Source: Spinacia oleracea | Lineage: Eukaryota > Streptophyta > Magnoliopsida > Caryophyllales > Amaranthaceae | Direction: 5' to 3' | NCBI RefSeq assembly: GCF_020520425.1 | Contig: NC_079491.1 | Location: 32,045,449 to 32,109,448 of the forward strand | DNA: 64,000 bases | Shown: positions 11,885 to 23,236 of the stretch, one piece after another | Layout of the letters: each line of letters starts with the position of its first letter | Position numbering within the stretch: position 1 is the stretch's first letter | Notes under the pieces: model-generated | Database searches by the model: none | The model's input: only the letters and a program-made list of their open reading frames with translations | Told to the model about the DNA's origin: nothing | Translations under genes and position numbers: made by a program

Positions 11885-12153
11885 CAAAATATGGTTTATG
11901 CACCCGGGTGCACAATGCTCACTGTGCACCCTGTTTTTAAATGAATATGTAGTTAAAATACAAAGAACATATAGTTCATACCCAAAGAACATATAGCCAA
12001 TGAACATATAGTTCAAATCCATAGAACATATAGTTTAAATTTTCACTAGTACATGTACATTGAAATAATTCTCTATGTTCATTAGATTTTCAATAAATGT
12101 TCAACAGGGTGCACAATGAGCGTTGTGCACTCGGGTGTATAATCCAAATTTCG
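11885..12153. mobile_element. Mutator-like MITE, copy 1 (269 bp, ~49-bp TIRs)
   Basis: The ends are inverted copies of each other over about 49 bases (left starts CAAAATATGG, right ends CCAAATTTCG; both reach GTGCACCCTG inward). The flanks 11876-11884 (GTGGAGGGG) and 12154-12162 (GTGGAAGGG) look like an aged 9-bp target duplication, as Mutator-type elements make. The inside carries repeats of AAAGAACATATAGTTCA. There is no coding capacity. A second copy of exactly the same length lies at 40399. Confidence 0.85.
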
Positions 12154-13416
12154 GTGGAAGGGTCATCCTTCATATCAACCCCACCACGACTCAAAGTCAT
12201 ACCTAGCTAAATAAAGTACACAAGGGTAAGTGTTAAGTGACCGGGTAATGATTTATATGGTGAGATTATGTGGTTTGACTATAGAAGTAAAGAAATGATG
12301 ATTATAACTTTATGTTTAACACGGGTGATGAAAGGGGAAGATAATCAATTTATCTGTGTTCTCTTATTTTTCTAATTCTTTTAAAAAGTAAATAAGACAC
12401 AATAGGACAGTAAAAGATTTATCCAGTTATACTTTGATGTTAATTATATATAAATATAGTTTAGATGTCATGCAAATTTGATATTTAGATTATAAATCGT
12501 GAATCGAACAGGTACTATATTTAGAGTATGTAATATCTAGTGTAAATGCACAACATAACTTGAAAATCTTGTTTCATTCTCTTGTCAAAACAAAATAAAC
12601 ATGAAAATAAAACAACAATTGAAGCCTTAATCCCAATAATTTATCGCCAACCATGACTCTCTACCCCCATTCCTTTGAATCCAATGTTATGGTTGAATGA
12701 AATGATATGCATTTTCTTTCTACTACTACTACCCGTACAATATAATGAAGAGACCTACATGAAACTGTATAAGAGTAAGTACCCCTAATTCCTAATCCCA
12801 CCAATTAGTTACCCCGAAAACAATACGAATTTATATCATATATTCACAACAAAACAAAACAAAACAATATGTAGATCCTCCTTTAGTAATTGGTATTATG
12901 CTGCACACCAGGCGCCAGCACTTGCTGAAGAACTGAGTAGCCTGACTTCCTCCTGAAATTAAAGGCTAGGTGCGAATTCATCCTACAAGTTCACCCTACA
13001 GTAGGCAGGGAAACATGTCTTAGATTATTTGCATCTCTTAAATCTGTCAGATTCAACCAAAACAGCAATTTGGTGATGGATGCAAGAATAATTCATCACT
13101 GTATCTTTTTAGGTGATTCTACCAAACTAACTAAAGCATTGACGGGAAAGAAAAGTTACGAAGAGCGCACAGTGGTACTCTGAACGATATCTGGATTTCC
13201 TGGATTAAGCAATCACATCAATTAAGCAACTTATTTGCATCCCTAAAGCATGCAATGAAACACTAATGATTGTATTTCTAGAGTAAACATCTGACTATAC
13301 TATGAGATTTGTACTCCCATTTTTGTATTTGAATGTAACTAAAAGAGTATCAAATATTGATAAACCTAGAAGCAAATTCTAGGCTACAGATTTTCCTACT
13401 ATGTCTAGGCCTTAAT

Positions 13417-15117
13417 TTAGCCCTTTACCTTTCCATTAACACTGCGCTTGCTATGCCAAATGCCATTTCGATCTCCATTGATGGGATTCTTCTTTGCTGC
13501 CATGGAACATTTATCAGCTTTGCTACTCTTAGCGTTCATCTCAGCTTGAAGCCTACGCTGTCTCAACCTGTTCTCCAATCGAATAGCTTTCTGAGCGCGA
13601 GATCTCATTTCTCTCTCTAAAGCGTGAGAGAAATCCCACAGCTTCACAACGTGATCTTCTCCTCCACAAACAATACGATCAGCACCAATATGCACTGAAA
13701 ACAAACTTGCTCCAGAACCATGCAGCATCCTCTGAGGAGGCTCGATTATTGTCTCCTTCATGTTCCGATATTTCATCAGACAACGCCGATTGGATTTCAA
13801 CAGTTTCCTAACATCAATCAAGGAGAGGTTTCCATCACTAGAAGCTGATACGACCCATGGAAACTCGAATGCAAGAGAATTCACAGGTCCTGAATGTGGA
13901 ACCCAAGAAGCCACCTTTAAGATGCCATCATCAACACATGCTGAGATTTCAAACATGTGTATCGATCCATCTTCTCCTCCAGTAAATAGAAAGTCTCCCG
14001 TATGACTCCTTGCTAAGGCATAAGTGTTTCCTGCATGTACATGAGGTATTATACCAGTCAAAGTTCCATGAGTAGTATCCCAGATATAAACATCAGAACC
14101 TGATGTGCTAACTAAACTAGTGTCATGAGGTGCAATACTCCATACCCAGTCACTATGTCTTAAGACCATAACACAATTCAACAAGGCACGGTCCCATACC
14201 CTCACAGTCATATCCCATGATCCACTATAGATCCTTGAATGATCCAAAGCGAGAGAAGTCACTGGTCCTGCATGCTCCCAGAGTCTAAACTCGGAATTTT
14301 GGCAGTAAGAACCCTTAAGGTCGAACAAATGAGAAACACCTTCAACAGCTTTCCAACATTGGATAAAACCATCGGTCACCCCAGCTACTAGCAGTTTTGT
14401 ATCAGCAGCCACAGCGCGAATTGTGGAACCAAGTTGCTTCGATGAAGCAACGGACAACCCTTCTTCCAAATCCCAAATCCGGACTATGAAATCATACCCA
14501 GCAGTGAAAACAAGCTTTGCAGAGACCAGGAGGAAAACAGCACGCACAGGTTCTGTGTGGCCAGTCAAGAAATCACGCCTATACTTCCCTAGAAAGGTCT
14601 TGCTCCGAAAATCTCTCTCCACAAACAGATCCTTCCACGACTTCTCTTCCGATAAACCAGGGTTCAAAGGCTTAGTTATTGGGAGACCCCATCTCTCGCA
14701 ATAAAAATCCTTCCATACATAATGATCAGATGCAATCTTATAAAGACTAGTTGAAACGCACGAAACAATGCCAAGCTCTTTCGGGTCTAAACAGTTTAGA
14801 ATCTCAGCAACCAAAGCCGGAGGTAGGTCAGTAATTGACCGACGACAATCCGAGGTATCCCCCTCATCAGTTATCACCACTTTCGCAGGACCAACTAATA
14901 CACCAGCAATCTTATCACTACCAACTCCTAATCCACGGACTAAATTTTCAGACCTATCAGCTTTCTCTCTCCAAAAACCCTTCTTACTATGACAATGAAC
15001 AGGTGTTTTTCCAAATTGCACACCACCCACTTGTTCTTTCAATGGATTATGAGCAACAGAATTCAATAACTTCTTCGATAAACAAACCTCAGAAGTTTCC
15101 CGGCATTCAAATGCCAT
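13417..15117 (-). CDS. FBX2: F-box/WD40-repeat protein (FBX2-like), probable SCF substrate adaptor
   Basis: Intact single coding exon of 566 codons. Residues about 93-142 form an F-box (SITDLPPALVAEILNCLDP...VSCVSTSLYKIASD...WKDFY), which binds SKP1 in SCF ubiquitin ligases. From about 185 to 500 there are repeated WD40 units, visible as VFTAGYDFIVRIWDLE, IYSGSWDMTVRVWDR, VSTSGSDVYIWDT, LFTGGEDGSIHMFE and IVCGGEDHVVKLWDF, which would form the substrate-binding propeller. The C-terminus is basic and Arg-rich (RAQKAIRLENRLRQRR). The arrangement matches Arabidopsis F-box/WD40 At5g21040 (FBX2), reported to affect phosphate-starvation responses; I rely on memory for that. A likely 5' UTR intron runs from a GT donor near 15473 to an AG acceptor near 15150. 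Confidence 0.88.
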   Translation of the reverse strand: MAFECRETSEVCLSKKLLNSVAHNPLKEQVGGVQFGKTPVHCHSKKGFWREKADRSENLVRGLGVGSDKIAGVLVGPAKVVITDEGDTSDCRRSITDLPPALVAEILNCLDPKELGIVSCVSTSLYKIASDHYVWKDFYCERWGLPITKPLNPGLSEEKSWKDLFVERDFRSKTFLGKYRRDFLTGHTEPVRAVFLLVSAKLVFTAGYDFIVRIWDLEEGLSVASSKQLGSTIRAVAADTKLLVAGVTDGFIQCWKAVEGVSHLFDLKGSYCQNSEFRLWEHAGPVTSLALDHSRIYSGSWDMTVRVWDRALLNCVMVLRHSDWVWSIAPHDTSLVSTSGSDVYIWDTTHGTLTGIIPHVHAGNTYALARSHTGDFLFTGGEDGSIHMFEISACVDDGILKVASWVPHSGPVNSLAFEFPWVVSASSDGNLSLIDVRKLLKSNRRCLMKYRNMKETIIEPPQRMLHGSGASLFSVHIGADRIVCGGEDHVVKLWDFSHALEREMRSRAQKAIRLENRLRQRRLQAEMNAKSSKADKCSMAAKKNPINGDRNGIWHSKRSVNGKVKG

Positions 15118-15726
15118 AAAATAATCTTCCTAACCCTCTAAAATTACTGTACAATCCAATCCCCCAAATTTGTCAGACTAATCAACAAAGCTTAAACAAA
15201 TCAATGCAAACCTCTTTGAATTAGTTTTTGGATGACAAAAAAATAATCAAGGAAACCCCAGAAATTCTAGCCTAAATAACAATAAAAATCGATTGCAGAA
15301 AGACCCCGAAATCAAACCCTAAACTTAATTGGAAAATTTGGGTGAAACCAATAGAAATGTCGAGAAATTGGGCTAATAGTTTAGCAAATATAAACAGAAA
15401 ATAAGAGATTGTCGAAAAGGGTAAATTCAGGTGTCCGAAAAAAATGGGAGATTGTGAAGAAGTTTACCTTACAACGACGATAAAGCAGTTGCGGAGATCG
15501 AGCAAAAGAAAGGTGGAAGAATGAGAGGAGAGAGAAAACAGTAAAACAGGGATCCAGCACCGATTCTGATAAACGGTGATTAATTGATTATGCGTTGATG
15601 ATTCAATTAGAACCGTATGATTATATTCGGTACGGTGTACTCCGTATATGGAATTATGGATATTGCGTAGCCTAATCCGATGATAGTACGGTAAGGAAGA
15701 GTGAGAACTGAGCAGTAACCACACAA

Positions 15727-15743
15727 ATCTGAAAACTAATTTT
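15727..15743. repeat. Target-site duplication, left copy
   Basis: ATCTGAAAACTAATTTT here is repeated exactly at 16349-16365, bracketing the retroposon between them. Confidence 0.8.
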
Positions 15744-16348
15744 TTTTTTTTTTTTTTTTGAAATAAAATTAATTCATTAATAAAAAGTCATACGACATCT
15801 ACAAAAGAAATCTGAATCTATCAAATACATAACAAATCGAATCAAATAAAACTCGTTTTCTGCAAAACTACGATCATCGCGCATCGAACATCTTGTATAC
15901 CCTCTAACACATCGTTGTTTGATACAACCTTCAACGAGGGGGTCTTTTGATCTGTTGTAATTTTGATATTGAATTAAATCTGATTCAATTGATTGTAGAT
16001 GTAGAACCGACATCTGCTGCGACACCGCACAAATCTTCATCGCTGAATCAATTTCTCCTGCGAAATTAAATAATATTCTCCCTCGTACACCAGAAATTTA
16101 GGATCCTCTAACCTAAGAAAATTCTCCCTAAAAGGAGAAGAAAAACCCTATCTTTCGAGGGAGAACAATTCCTCCCACAAGGAGGAAGTATTATTAAAAC
16201 CCTAAAACTCAAACAAAATTAGAAAAAGAACAAACAAAATAAAAAGATTGGGGCTTTCCACCGATAAAATCGATGGAAGCCCCTTCAAAATTCACTAATG
16301 GAGGCTAGGGTTTGAGAGAATTCACTAATGGAGGCTAGGGTTTGAGAG
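15744..16348 (-). mobile_element. Poly(A)-tailed retroposon (LINE-derived or SINE-like, ~600 bp)
   Basis: The left end is a T tract (a poly(A) tail on the minus strand) preceded in sense by TTAATGAATTAATTTTATTTC, and the insertion is flanked by a 17-bp exact target duplication; both are marks of LINE-machinery insertion. The sense 5' end is CTCTCAAACCCTAGCCTCC, a start typical of plant L1 leaders, present twice in tandem (30-bp unit, about 16289-16348). An 87-codon frame (16040-15777) matches nothing I recognise. It lies about 250 bases beyond the F-box gene leader, in that gene's promoter region. Confidence 0.75.
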
Positions 16349-16365
16349 ATCTGAAAACTAATTTT
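16349..16365. repeat. Target-site duplication, right copy
   Basis: Exact copy of 15727-15743; together they define the ends of the retroposon. Confidence 0.8.
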
Positions 16366-16389
16366 GTACACACCATTTTGATTTTGATT

Positions 16390-17460
16390 TTGATTTTGAG
16401 GGTATCCTATCGTATTAACGGGTGGGGTTTCGATCGGACTCATCGGACTAGATAAAATAGATCGTGTTGGAACGGATTTATTTTTCTAACTGGTCGGATC
16501 AGTTCGGGTTTAAAACTTAACAGATTCGATCAGATCGGGTTTAAAACTTAACAGATCGGATCAGATCGGGTTTACAACTTAACAGATCGGATCAGATCGA
16601 AAGCATAGGTTTATATATATCGGGTCGGGTTGTAAACAGGTCGAGCTGGGATGAATCAGATCGGGTTGGAACGTGAAAGATTGTTAACGAGTTTAGCTGG
16701 ATTATAACGGGTTCGGTTTCATATCGGGTCAAACTAATTTTGGGTCGGATTCACATCGGATCAAATTAATCGGGTAGCGGTACATCAGATTCAGGTTCAT
16801 ATCAATTTGGGTTCTTATCGGATCGGGTTAATCAGTAGCGGGTTGGAATCTTGTTTGGGTCAATTCGATTCCTATAATTATAATATCGATGACTTAATTA
16901 GGGGAAAAAAATCGATATTTCACTTATAAAAATATTAAAAATTTAAGATCAGTACTAAAAGGTACTTCGTATTGAGTATATTGTATATAACTTAGTTTAA
17001 TAATCGATTAAGTATAATGTATATGTGATTACTGTAACAAACGAATAATAACACTTGTTATGGATCGTGAACGGTTTGGGTTAAGTGGGTTATAGGTTAT
17101 AAACAGTTTGGATTAAACGGGTCCAGGATTGAAATGGTTCGGACTAAATGGGTTACGGATTGAAACGGTTCAGATTAAACGGGTCACGGATTGTAAACAG
17201 ATCGGATTAAACGGATTTTCCTCGGGTTGGAACGGATACGGGCATAAATGGGTTTCAGTCAGCTTCAGTTCAGATTAAAAGGATTCGAATTGTCACAAAC
17301 CGATTTGTTATCGGATTTAAATCTTAATCGGATCAATATTAACGGGTTGGTTAGATTCGGGTTGAATATAATCGTGCTGAATCGAAATTCAGATTCTAGC
17401 TTGCGGGTTCTAAACGGTTGGACAAACCCATCGGGTGCAACGTGTCGAATTGAGAATTGA
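16390..17460. repeat. Degenerate CGGGT/GATCGG-rich array, probably hAT-derived
   Basis: About 1 kb of imperfect short words such as AACAGATCGGATCAG and AAACGGGT, with several near-identical 30-base units near 16500-16600. Similar CGGGT-rich texture lies inside the two hAT elements at 30882 and 38992, so this is probably the inside of a related, older element; I could not define its ends. Confidence 0.5.
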
Positions 17461-17689
17461 CACCCCATTTTTTCCACATCACTTCTGAGAAAATAAAATA
17501 TTATGCGCGACTCACATGAGGTGTGTGAAAATCAATTCCCCACATATCTATTAATACTCCTTTCTTCCTATATTTATAGTCCTATTAACTAAAAAGTACG
17601 AGTATCAATGAGATCTTGGCCTAGTGGCTAAGACTGATTGTCTGTGTATGATAAGTCTCGGGTTGTTTAAGAAAAGTGTAATATATATA

Positions 17690-17944
17690 CTACCTCCGTT
17701 TCAGAAAGTTCTTTACGCTTTGGAAAATGTGTCCAAAGTATAAAAACTTTGACCGTAAATTCTCACCACTATATACATCAAAAAGTTACATGTAAGATCT
17801 TGTTAAATTGGTCTCGGAATGTATTTTCTGAATATCAAATTTTTATAATTTTTTCCCATACGAAATTGGATATTTTAGTAGTTAAATATTGCATTGGAGT
17901 CCGTGCAAATAGTAACTGTAAAGATCTTTTTGAAACGGAGGTAG
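17690..17944. mobile_element. Stowaway-like (Tc1/mariner) MITE, 255 bp
   Basis: Left end CTACCTCCGTTTCAGAAAG and inverted right end differ at one base; both flanks are TA. No coding capacity. Near 17610 a TGGCCTAGTGG word recalls a pol III A box of an old SINE. Confidence 0.85.
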
Positions 17945-18079
17945 TAGTACATAGAAAAGTGGAATGTAGTACATGTGAAGTGGCATATAATACATGTTTT
18001 TGTTTTGTTCTGTTTTCAATACATTTTTATTTAATACTTCCTCTGTACGAGATCAATTTTGAAACTTACCATGACACAT

Positions 18080-18300
18080 AGTTTTAGGAGACAAGTTGTT
18101 GTTTGGTTATCAAATATTTCATAGTATTTTATTAGAAAAGTAAATGAGAAAGTGGATATATAGTGGGGTATTATTTTATTGAAACGTAGATAGTGGAGTG
18201 TATATTTTAATGCAATGTGAGAAAGAATGAGACCCTTACTTTATGGTTGTGGAAATAGAGATGTAATAAAATAATTGTGGGATCTTTCCCAAAATAAAGT
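18080..18300. other. Old MITE-like debris
   Basis: AT-rich sequence with CTTCCTCTGTACGA near 18040 and GTGAGAAAGAATGAGA near 18214, words usual in decayed Stowaway elements. No clean ends. Confidence 0.3.
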
Positions 18301-18527
18301 ACTGTGAGGTGCGATAAGTGCAAGATGTGGGACACAATGCAAGGACATGCAGAGGTGAAGCCATTGCAAAGCAAAAGAAGGTTGTTGTTGTTGCTGGTTC
18401 TTCTACTGCTGTTGGTTCTTCTGTTGCCGGTGCTTCTGGTTCACAACAAGGGGCAGACCCTGAAGCTTCTGGTTCACAGCAACAAGGTAATTCACCAACT
18501 AGGGAAAACAAAAGGAAGCGTACTTGA
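18301..18527 (+). pseudogene. Mutator-like transposase C-terminal remnant with zinc knuckle
   Basis: Two overlapping frames together show CDKCKM followed by VGHNARTCRG, the CX2CX4HX4C zinc knuckle found near the C-terminus of plant MuDR-type transposases, then a Gly/Ser/Ala/Gln-rich tail with repeated ASGSQQ and a basic KRKRT end. A frameshift lies between the second and third zinc ligands, so it is not functional. Downstream to 18780, TTTTGTAAAGCTA recurs at least four times, probably part of the same element. Confidence 0.6.
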
Positions 18528-18589
18528 TTTTCTGATTTATGCATAACTTTTTGGTAAATGCTCATTTCATTGCATATTGGAGCATATTT

Positions 18590-18780
18590 TGTAAAGCTAA
18601 ACTTATTGGGTATATCTCTTGCCTATGGGAGCAAGTTTTTGTAAAGCTACACTTAAAAACCGTTGTCTATATTTTGCGTGTCGGGGGCACACTTTTGTAA
18701 AGCTACTTAATGAGGAAATGAAATGTCATTATTATTGATGAAATTTTGTTGTTACTACGTTTTTGTAAAGCTACACATCA
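18590..18780. repeat. TTTTGTAAAGCTA dispersed short repeats
   Basis: The word TTGTAAAGCTA appears near 18588, 18632, 18693 and 18762 at irregular spacing after the transposase remnant. Just beyond, TTCTTCTGTTGCTTGAGT is duplicated in tandem (about 18851-18889). Confidence 0.6.
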
Positions 18781-19139
18781 TTCACTTTCTCATTACAAAT
18801 ACTAGAATCAGAAACATTAGTATGCCAATTTTGATAGCTCCATGCATTAATTTCTTCTGTTGCTTGAGTTTTTTCTTCTGTTGCTTGAGTTTCTTCTTCA
18901 TTTGGTGAAATTAGTCTTGGGTTTGTCATTTTGGTGTGGTTAACTTTGTTAGATCGATCTACATGCATACAAGTATACAACTATTCCTTAACTTTGAATT
19001 GCAATATGCAAATTTAATTAGTTCATTTGAATATTTATTTTACGCACTTTGAATTTATATTTTTGCATATATCAGGCCCTTTTTATTTTCATGTTTCCTA
19101 ACATCACAAGTCTTTAATTTAGTTATTATAGAAATAATA

Positions 19140-19191
19140 AATAATTTTAGTAATAACGGTGCGTTGCATGGGTCGTAATGTAGTGAACTAG
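19140..19191 (+). mobile_element. Possible Helitron 3' end
   Basis: The sequence ends GAACTAG followed by T, with a partly self-complementary ACGGTGCGTTGCATGGG about 20 bases before, as at Helitron 3' ends (hairpin, CTRR, insertion before T). I could not assign its 5' end. Confidence 0.4.
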
Positions 19192-19656
19192 TACTCCATA
19201 ATATATAACCTACGGAGTAATCTAAGGTAAGCATAGAGTGATTAAAGTGTCATGTTGGCCGTGTCATCCGGGCAGAAGCATTGCATGTCTAGACACGGTC
19301 GTGTAGGCTGGGTTGGTTGAATAGAAAATCAAGTGTGCACAAATCTTTGTGCTGCCTAAATCTGTTCTAAAAAGTAGATAGTTATGAATAAAACAAATTA
19401 CAACCTCCCTTGATCACTAGCTAGCTAGCTAGGAGGAAGTAGCAAGGCCAATAATGAGCATATATTTTAAAATGGGTTTTTTTGTTTATTAATCTGAAAA
19501 GTTGAACTAGAAACTAAAATTAAGTAAACTAGAATCTTTTAGCAGTACAACAAATAAAAATGTGAATGGGCAAATAAATTCCTGAGTATAATGAAACATT
19601 TAAGCAAGACGATCATGGACAGATATGATGTAGAGGTATTAGGGTGAGTCTAATCT

Positions 19657-19775
19657 TCAAAGTTTCAAGAATGTGAATGCCATTGCTAAGCCAGCCACAA
19701 CAGAAACAGCATTGAAATGTACATTCGATGATGCTCCATTCTTCCCTGTTGTAGCTGTAGCGTCTCCTGGAGACA

Positions 19776-19813
<38 letters not shown>

Positions 19814-21819
19814 GGCGACATCCCACCTGCACAACAATATATGTTTTATTTAAGGGAGTTGTACTTGTATTATACATGCATCTAAATTGAGAGAAGGCCG
19901 ACTTTAATTACCTGGCATTGCTGACGAAGGTCCAGCTCCAGCACTTGATGTTGGTCCTCCTGCTACTGGATACCCAGCCGCTGTAACACATATTCTATTA
20001 ACTTTACTTTATATCTTACTAGTTACCGTACTACTTAGGCTGTTAGGAAATAAACACAACTTAGTAAACCAACGAGTATACGAATTGGAGGTTGGGGTCA
20101 ACGACCGTTTATATACGAGTCAAAACTACAAGCAAGGAGCACAGTGGATTGCGTAAGGGTGCGTGGAGCATTAAAGTGTCGATGCATGAAGAAGGGGTTA
20201 TTGTGTTATTTTGCAGAACTTAATAATAAAATAATATTTGAGAGGAAGAAATCTACTTGTGTATTTTATTATTGCTTTTGCTATTTGTTCAATATTGTAT
20301 TTGTGGATTTGTTCCTAATTGTTCGTGGCACGTGTTTGGTTATAACATAGGACTCTGTTCTTTGGACTTAATTGCACTTCTGTTCAACCAAATAAAGCTC
20401 AGAATAACAGGGCCTTAGTACAACTCAATGATGTTTCAGAGAAAGCTAGCTTCAACAGAAGAAAATTAAAATTAAAATTAAATGGTAAGTAGGTTAATGA
20501 ATTCATATCATCATATTCAACTCAGAATTTTAACCAGAAATTGACATTTCACACGACACATTCAAAAAAAATCATAGGAAGTTACATTAGTTTTACCCAA
20601 GTAAGTTTAAGAACCCGGCTTTGTTTGACCCGAAACTGGTTGACCGACTCATCTCGCATAGTCGCATGTGGTGTTAAGAAATACAGTAAAATGAATGTAG
20701 TAGTGTCAAGACTCAAGATATTGTAGTTGCAGGTGACATGGTGTTGTACTAGTACGTGGCTTAACTCCCACCATTCCTCAACAACAACAACATAAGTGAT
20801 GAAATAAATGCCAAATTAACAGATAACCATATGATATATAACAGATTATGAGCTGGGGCTGGGGCTGGGGCACACAATTCAATGCTCCGTTTAGTTGGGT
20901 GTTGATTAGTTTTAATTTAGCCATTGAAACTTAAGTTACCCTAATACATTAGGGTAGGCGGACAATTTTATTCATGTAAATCATGGTCCGCCAATGAATA
21001 TGACCATTGTGGAATAACTTGAGCTTAGTGTCTAGGAAAACCAACATAACTTTATAATGAACCATATTATCGGAAGTTGATTTTGGCACACCAAAATAGC
21101 CCAACAAATTAATTGTGTTATGATAATAGATGGGCCAAAATCTTTTTTTTTTTTTTTTTTGGTGTTGCGGGGATCAACACGGGTTTTCCCTACCAAGTTC
21201 AGCCCCAATCACCACTGAACCAACAAGCAATTGGTTGCCTAATTAAACATTTTCATGCCTTAGCTCCAAAGATGATCCGAGTTGAATCAAAACGCTTTCT
21301 TAGACATTGAGATAAACAACACTAACTATATCAGTCAACATTACCAATTCCAGATAACATAAAATCACATCTTATAAGCCCTTGTAAGTTCTTAAAAAGC
21401 AAAGAAATAGATAGTGAGTACTGAGTACTGAGTAGTAAATTAGAAAGAGTACCTGAGCACAAGCTAACATCAGGAGTCTGGAGTTTACAAATAGAAGGCA
21501 AATGAAGAGTTCTGTTTAAATCCAAATCCAGTGAAAAATCTTTACTTTTGCTCAACATTTCACACAAACAAATCGGATTTGCCTTCAACACTCCAGCTAC
21601 CTCAGGGCAACAGGCTTTGTCAGGCTTTGCTAATTTGCTCCCATTCTCAACATATGTCAAACAATCTGCCATTGTGTATACCAGAGTCATGCAGTCGGTT
21701 CCCGACGAATCCGGCGCCGGTGCCATCGCCGGAGATTGACCCTTTACATTCAAGCTTCCAACTGAAATTAGGCCTAAAATCACTACTACCCACATCGTAC
21801 TTTCCGAGGATATCGCCAT
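19657..21819 (-). CDS. GPI-anchored non-specific lipid transfer protein (LTPG type)
   Basis: Exons 21819-21453, 19980-19912 and 19826-19657 (all GT-AG) give 201 residues. Residues 1-27 form a signal peptide. Residues about 43-121 hold the eight-cysteine 2S/LTP fold (C, C, CC, CLC, C, C). Then follow a Pro/Gly/Ala/Ser-rich linker (AAGYPVAGGPTSS), a run of 11 alanines, a candidate GPI attachment region around NGASSNV and a hydrophobic C-terminus ending FTFLKL, short but suited to a GPI signal. Such proteins sit on the outer plasma membrane and wall and help deliver cuticular and other lipids. Intron 1 is about 1.5 kb and contains a SINE. The last exon must be read in the frame giving GMSPGAAAA, not the longer Ser- or Gln-repeat frames. 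Confidence 0.85.
19777..19809. repeat. (TGC)10 microsatellite inside the LTPG coding exon
   Basis: Ten TGC units plus one CGC read on the minus strand as GCA codons plus GCG, giving 11 alanines in the linker before the GPI signal. It is likely length-polymorphic. Confidence 0.9.
21138..21312 (-). mobile_element. tRNA-derived SINE in LTPG intron 1
   Basis: A T tract (poly(A) tail on the minus strand) is followed in sense by a tRNA-like head: TTGGTTCAGTGG resembles an A box and GTGTTGATCCCC a B box. The GGTTCAGTGGTGATTGGGGC type of body is one I associate with plant SINE families. The 5' limit is uncertain, somewhere between 21240 and 21312; no target duplication was settled. Confidence 0.55.
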
Positions 21820-21899
21820 TTTCTCTCTCTCTTTCTTCCCCTGCTTTTTGGCCTGTTTTCTGTGGTTGCTCTGTTTTTTGGTGAAAGTGAGAGTGTTAA

Positions 21900-23230
21900 A
21901 TGATGGTCAGTGTTTGATAAAATGATAAAATGATGGTACTCCGTACTATACTACTCCGTATATATATACTCCGTACTGAGTATGTAATACAGGTATATTT
22001 TTTAAGTATATATTTTTCGACTTATGTCGTAATGTCGTATACTCATATCGGATCAATTTCATGCCAGACTAGAAGGTCTAGAACAACTTGCTGAATGTGA
22101 AAAATTAATAAATGTGAAAGGCTAACTTCTAACTATCTTATTGTTTTGGAATTCAATGTGCTAACCTCACAATTTGCCTCTTCCATGAAAGATCAAAGAT
22201 GCCGTGACAATATTTAACTTTTCCTTTTTCTCACTTTTCCAACCTTTTCTTCTCACTTTTTTTCTTCTTCTTTTTTACATTTTTTCTTCTTCTTTTTTAC
22301 ATTTTCTAGTGTGCAATCATTAATGAAATTAATGGTAATACTCCGTACTAATAAAGGCTACACAACTACACAGGTTATCGTTATAGCCTTTTCGATTTAA
22401 AAGAAAAGTTGTGTTTATTTGAACCCAAAAATTCTATTTCAGCAAAATTTTATAATTATTAGTGTAATTCTAGTCAATTCTACAAAACTAAAATGATCTA
22501 GTTTAAATTTTCTGATATAAATAAGTAATAAAAATAAGGTGAAAGAGAACGCAACATAATTAATCGATGCAAAAACGAAATTGAAATCTGGCTTACCCAA
22601 AATTTAAGAGAACAATGTAGCATCCAACCACCAAGGAAACTTGAATGTAAAAGCTCACATGCAATTGGACCCACTAAATTTGTTGTTGTTGTTGTTGTCC
22701 ACAGGCCATACCAAGGTAAGGTAGGGAATGGGATTGCCAAGGTATGCCGTATGGAAAAGCTAGCTGCTATTTTGGTTTCTTCTTCCTTTAAAGTATTTGT
22801 AGCTTTCAAACTTGCACATTTAGACCACATTTTTTAAGGTAAACAATATTCAATAATTAGTCAATTTTAATTAATTAATAACATGTCAATAGGTTTTTTT
22901 TAACCCAAATTAAAATAGAAAACCAATTTTCTTGTACGTTTTAGGAAAATTTTCTTCAAAATTCTTGGTGTTAAAGAGATTTTTAAGGCATTGAAATATG
23001 GTACATATACATTGATCAATAAAATACTCGATGATTATGAAGGTAGAAACTTACTTCATATTTGAATTTATAGTGGAGTGGGGAGTTTTTTAAAAAGTTA
23101 TTTCAAATAAAGAAGTTCTCACAAATAAGACCTATTATACCGAAAATAAATTCAAATACTACAAAGTAAAGTATTCCGTATAATAAAAAATCGGTTAAAT
23201 TCAAATAATGTATGGTCGGATAAGTTTAGA
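21900..23230. other. Intergenic DNA with simple repeats
   Basis: Contains a cluster of ACTCCGTA words at 21936-21985, a T/C-rich tract with TTCTTCTTTTTTACATTTT in tandem (22260-22310) and no recognised gene. A 110-codon frame at 22830-22498 has no features I recognise and includes a (GTT)n tract; I do not call it. Confidence 0.5.
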
Positions 23231-23236
23231 TAATTA

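Larger units (their letters stand above)
8400..13350. other. Repeat-rich AT spacer without recognised genes
   Basis: No frame here has host-gene features. Contents seen: an interspersed-repeat remnant near 8790-8960 (GGAGTCGCCACCAAAT, a word I associate with plant dispersed repeats), a 19-bp perfect tandem duplication at 10791-10828, and a Mutator-like MITE at 11885-12153. From about 12640 to 13416 the sequence is less AT-rich and may be the 3' UTR and downstream region of the F-box/WD40 gene. Confidence 0.55.

Noticed and set aside
17600-17660. tRNA gene suggested by TGGCCTAGTGGC
   Set aside because: No cloverleaf can be drawn and the B box is poor; a SINE remnant is more likely.
18236-18565. 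109-codon minus-strand frame and other long frames over the Ala/Ser/Gln repeats
   Set aside because: It is the reverse reading of the Gly/Ser/Gln-rich tail of the transposase remnant, without its own signals.
19613-19877. Poly-Ser, poly-Gln and plus-strand poly-Ala frames over the TGC repeat
   Set aside because: They are other readings of the trinucleotide repeat; the LTPG frame joined by splice sites explains the region.
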